From Rhodospirillaceae bacterium (GTDB lineage Bacteria > Pseudomonadota > Alphaproteobacteria > UBA7887): DNA of 43,321 bases. The notes beneath the pieces are model-generated. The model saw only the letters and a program-made list of their open reading frames with translations. It was not told the origin of the DNA and searched no databases. How positions within the stretch are numbered: position 1 is the first letter of the stretch; each line of letters begins with the position of its first letter. Shown here in pieces: positions 41,518 through 43,321 of this stretch. The translations under genes were made by a program, and so were the position numbers. Where the stretch lies: the NCBI GenBank assembly GCA_002728255.1, contig PBWV01000003.1, forward strand, positions 1 to 43,321, read 5' to 3'.

Positions 41518-42273
41518 ATGATTGCTAGTAAGAATCCAACTGCATGTGTACTGATTATTGGGAATGAAATTCTTTCGGGGCGGACAAAGGATGTGAATCT
41601 TAATTTCATTGCCACCCGGTTGACCGAATTGGGAATACGATTAATGGAGGCTAGAGTTATCCCGGATGCATCAGATGTGATTGTAGACACAGTGAATAAT
41701 TGCCGGGGCCGATATGATTATGTGTTCACTACTGGCGGTATAGGGCCAACCCATGACGATATCACTGCGGATTGCATTGCCAAGGCTTTTGGAGTGGGGC
41801 TGGTGAAACATCCTGAGGCAAGACGATTAATAGCAGAAATGTGCGAAAAAAATGGTGTCGAGCTGAATGAGGCACGTTTGAGAATGGCAAATGTCCCTGA
41901 GGGTGGGATATTAGTCAAAAATCCGGTTTCGGGGGCCCCAGGCTTTAAGATGGAGAATGTGTTTGTGCTGGCAGGTGTCCCAAGGATCATGCGAGATATG
42001 TTTGCTGGATGCGAGATTCATCTAGAGGGTGGGAAAAAAATTAAGAGCCGAACAGTAGTGGCTTATCTTGCTGAAGGTGTTATTGCTGAGCCCTTACGAG
42101 ATCTTCAAGCTCGTTATGAAGACGTTGAAATGGGTAGTTACCCTTTTTACACTGATGGAAAATTTGGAACGAATTTGGTTCTACGCAGTGATAATGATCT
42201 TAGCTTATCGGATGCTGCAAAAAAGGCGGCAGAACTGGTTCGTAGTCTGGGTGCTGATCCAGAGTTCGAGTGA
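41518..42273 (+). CDS. CinA-like molybdopterin-binding domain protein
   Basis: The product from ATG 41518 has 251 residues; GGGAGG lies upstream, and the earlier in-frame start (41494) is rejected. The MoCF-binding (MoaB/MogA-like) domain is clear: ACVLIIGNEILSGRTKDVN, then FTTGGIGPTHDDITADCIAKAFG, and VFVLAGVPRIMRDMF. It corresponds to the first domain of CinA (COG1058) without the C-terminal deamidase domain. Relatives of full-length CinA act in NAD-related nucleotide repair; the role of the short form is unknown. It is followed after seven bases by the cyclophilin-fold gene. Confidence 0.92.
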   Translation: MIASKNPTACVLIIGNEILSGRTKDVNLNFIATRLTELGIRLMEARVIPDASDVIVDTVNNCRGRYDYVFTTGGIGPTHDDITADCIAKAFGVGLVKHPEARRLIAEMCEKNGVELNEARLRMANVPEGGILVKNPVSGAPGFKMENVFVLAGVPRIMRDMFAGCEIHLEGGKKIKSRTVVAYLAEGVIAEPLRDLQARYEDVEMGSYPFYTDGKFGTNLVLRSDNDLSLSDAAKKAAELVRSLGADPEFE

Positions 42274-42280
42274 AGTGATT

Positions 42281-42670
42281 ATGTCGGTAGTTGTGATTAG
42301 TATTGATGAAGTTATCATTCGGGTGCAAACGTTGGATACGCGGACAGCGATGAGTATTATGGCTGCTTGTCCTATAGAATCCACTGCGATTAAATGGGGC
42401 GAGGAAATTTATTTCTCTACACTGGTTTTGGTCCCTCGCGAGGAAGATTCAAAGTCAATTGTTGAGAGAGGGGAGGTTGCTTATTGGCCTGAAGGAAAAG
42501 CAATTGCGATTGGTTTTGGCCCTACTCCAATAAGCAGAGAAGGTGAGATTCGTTTGGCAAGTCCCTGTAACATATGGGGCCATGCGCTTGACGATGTCGG
42601 GGCATTGGGCGCTGGAGAAAATGGTGACAGAGTGGTAGTCCAATTAATGACGTTGGAACATGGCATGTAG
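42281..42670 (+). CDS. Cyclophilin-like fold protein (TM1367-type)
   Basis: The product from ATG 42281 has 129 residues. It matches small cyclophilin-fold proteins in GEEIYFSTLV and RGEVAYWPEGKAIAIGFGPTPIS, then GEIRLASPCNIWGHALDD. These share the barrel of peptidyl-prolyl isomerases but lack the known catalytic arginine pattern, so activity is uncertain. The open frame extends back to 42068, but that part overlaps the CinA-like gene out of frame and is not coding. Seven bases separate the two genes, so they are probably cotranscribed. Confidence 0.83.
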   Translation: MSVVVISIDEVIIRVQTLDTRTAMSIMAACPIESTAIKWGEEIYFSTLVLVPREEDSKSIVERGEVAYWPEGKAIAIGFGPTPISREGEIRLASPCNIWGHALDDVGALGAGENGDRVVVQLMTLEHGM

Positions 42671-42698
42671 CGCTGATTAGTTCGCAACTTTATCTACT

Positions 42699-43321
42699 TT
42701 ATTTTTTTTGTAACTCGCGTAGGGCTCGCAATGCTTTTTGCCGAATAATTTGGGCATAGGCATCTTCGGTTCCTAATCTTGATATAGCTTTTTCCAGATG
42801 GTTGCTGGCAAGGCCAATGTTATCATCGCTTAATCTCAATAGGCCCATCGCATATTCAAAGTGAGCCAGCCCGGAATTTGGCTGTAATTCTAAAGCGCGT
42901 TGGTAGGCAGCTAAGGCATTTTCTTCGGTAGCCCCGTACAGCATCTTTGCCATAAACCCGGCAGCAGCTACGATCTCGGCATTCCATGAGCCAATACTTA
43001 AATGGGCCTTAAAATTCTGTGGATCAAGTTGAACAGCCCTGTCCATGGCTGTTTTCGTCTTTTCAGCAAAACCACCCGTTAACGCTTCAGCAACGCCGAT
43101 AGTTTGGGCGTAACGCCCAAGTGTATGGGAAACTTCCAATGATGCAGCGCTGCTGTTGGGATCAAGTTCAACTGCCTTCTTCGCATAAGCTATGGCCCGC
43201 TCAAAATGTTTTTGTTTGTCGCTATCATTTGCGATTTCGTAGCCATGGATAGCTAAAGCGCGGGCTGCCAGCGTGAAGCCTTCAGATCCCCCTACATCAG
43301 CGGCAATTGCAGATGCTTCGA
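42699..43321 (-). CDS. TPR-repeat protein, 5' end beyond the window
   Basis: The frame stays open from the TAA near 42699 to the right edge, so the start lies outside; at least 206 residues are present. Tetratricopeptide-type units are visible: RAIAYAKKAVELDPNSSAA, then MDRAVQLDPQNFKAHLSIGS, then ALAAYQRALELQPNSGLAHFEYAMGL, then HLEKAISRLG. The P at the start of each second helix and the A-L-E-L-x-P-N pattern are typical. Such proteins serve as scaffolds; the visible part has no catalytic domain. It converges with the cyclophilin-fold gene. Confidence 0.82.
   Translation of the reverse strand, partial: EASAIAADVGGSEGFTLAARALAIHGYEIANDSDKQKHFERAIAYAKKAVELDPNSSAASLEVSHTLGRYAQTIGVAEALTGGFAEKTKTAMDRAVQLDPQNFKAHLSIGSWNAEIVAAAGFMAKMLYGATEENALAAYQRALELQPNSGLAHFEYAMGLLRLSDDNIGLASNHLEKAISRLGTEDAYAQIIRQKALRALRELQKK

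Noticed and set aside
42068-42280. N-terminal extension of the cyclophilin-fold ORF
   Set aside because: It overlaps the CinA-like gene in another frame and reads like shadow sequence; the family domain begins at 42281.
1-43321. tRNA, rRNA and CRISPR features
   Set aside because: No cloverleaf-like sequence, rRNA segment or regular short repeat array was seen on either strand.

Overview
The window looks like chromosomal DNA of a marine-type alphaproteobacterium with moderate to low GC. The main evidence is gene order. On the minus strand purC-purS-purQ-purL is followed by bolA and a CGFS glutaredoxin next to rpsD. Further on come map, sfsA and a CinA-like gene. Both arrangements are familiar from Alphaproteobacteria. 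No rRNA, tRNA, CRISPR array, complete insertion sequence or prophage was found. The first base lies inside a repeat and the last lies inside a TPR gene, so both edges cut through features.

Region 1 (1 to about 8.2 kb) is an accessory island. It holds small secreted or membrane proteins, gene fragments, an orphan D12-class DNA adenine methylase and a small one-domain voltage-gated cation channel. A perfect 91-bp direct repeat (1-91 and 3627-3717) flanks a 3.6-kb segment. Inside that segment one leader module, a 5' untranslated stretch plus signal-peptide codons, is reused in front of unrelated proteins (1345-1440, 2376-2426, 3132-3227). Three further signal-peptide-like leaders end in early stops (544, 3177, 4211). 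One of these stops a single base before the start of a DUF805 gene. A decayed paralogue of a secreted protein lies at 7869-8216; its intact relative is at 11119-11550.

Region 2 (8.3-17.5 kb) mixes single metabolic genes with lineage-specific secreted proteins: an SDR oxidoreductase, a ProX-type aminoacyl-tRNA deacylase, a PqiA-domain protein, a deazaflavin-type nitroreductase, a membrane-anchored alpha/beta hydrolase, a thioesterase, a CPBP membrane protease homologue, a GNAT acetyltransferase, a DUF6166 protein and a fatty acid hydroxylase/sterol desaturase homologue. Two secreted proteins here (10482 and 15016) look like distant paralogues.

Region 3 (17.6-28.9 kb) is a long plus-strand housekeeping run: ketopantoate reductase family, succinate-semialdehyde dehydrogenase, glutathione reductase, class II DAHP synthase, nicotinate phosphoribosyltransferase family, NAD synthetase, cysteinyl-tRNA synthetase, TrmJ-type methyltransferase and ribosomal protein S4. 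The two NAD genes would act in consecutive parts of the Preiss-Handler route.

Region 4 (28.9-36.8 kb) is mostly minus strand. It contains monothiol glutaredoxin, BolA, PurL, PurQ, PurS and PurC, then DUF4399, an NRDE (TANGO2-like) protein and PurB. PurL, PurQ and PurS together form FGAM synthase, and PurC and PurB act later in IMP synthesis. Region 5 (36.9-43.3 kb) has an aldolase-SDR fusion protein divergent from purB, a 2-hydroxychromene-2-carboxylate isomerase family protein, methionine aminopeptidase, SfsA, a CinA-like protein, a cyclophilin-fold protein and a truncated TPR protein.

All calls come from reading the sequence and from memory of protein families; no database search was run.
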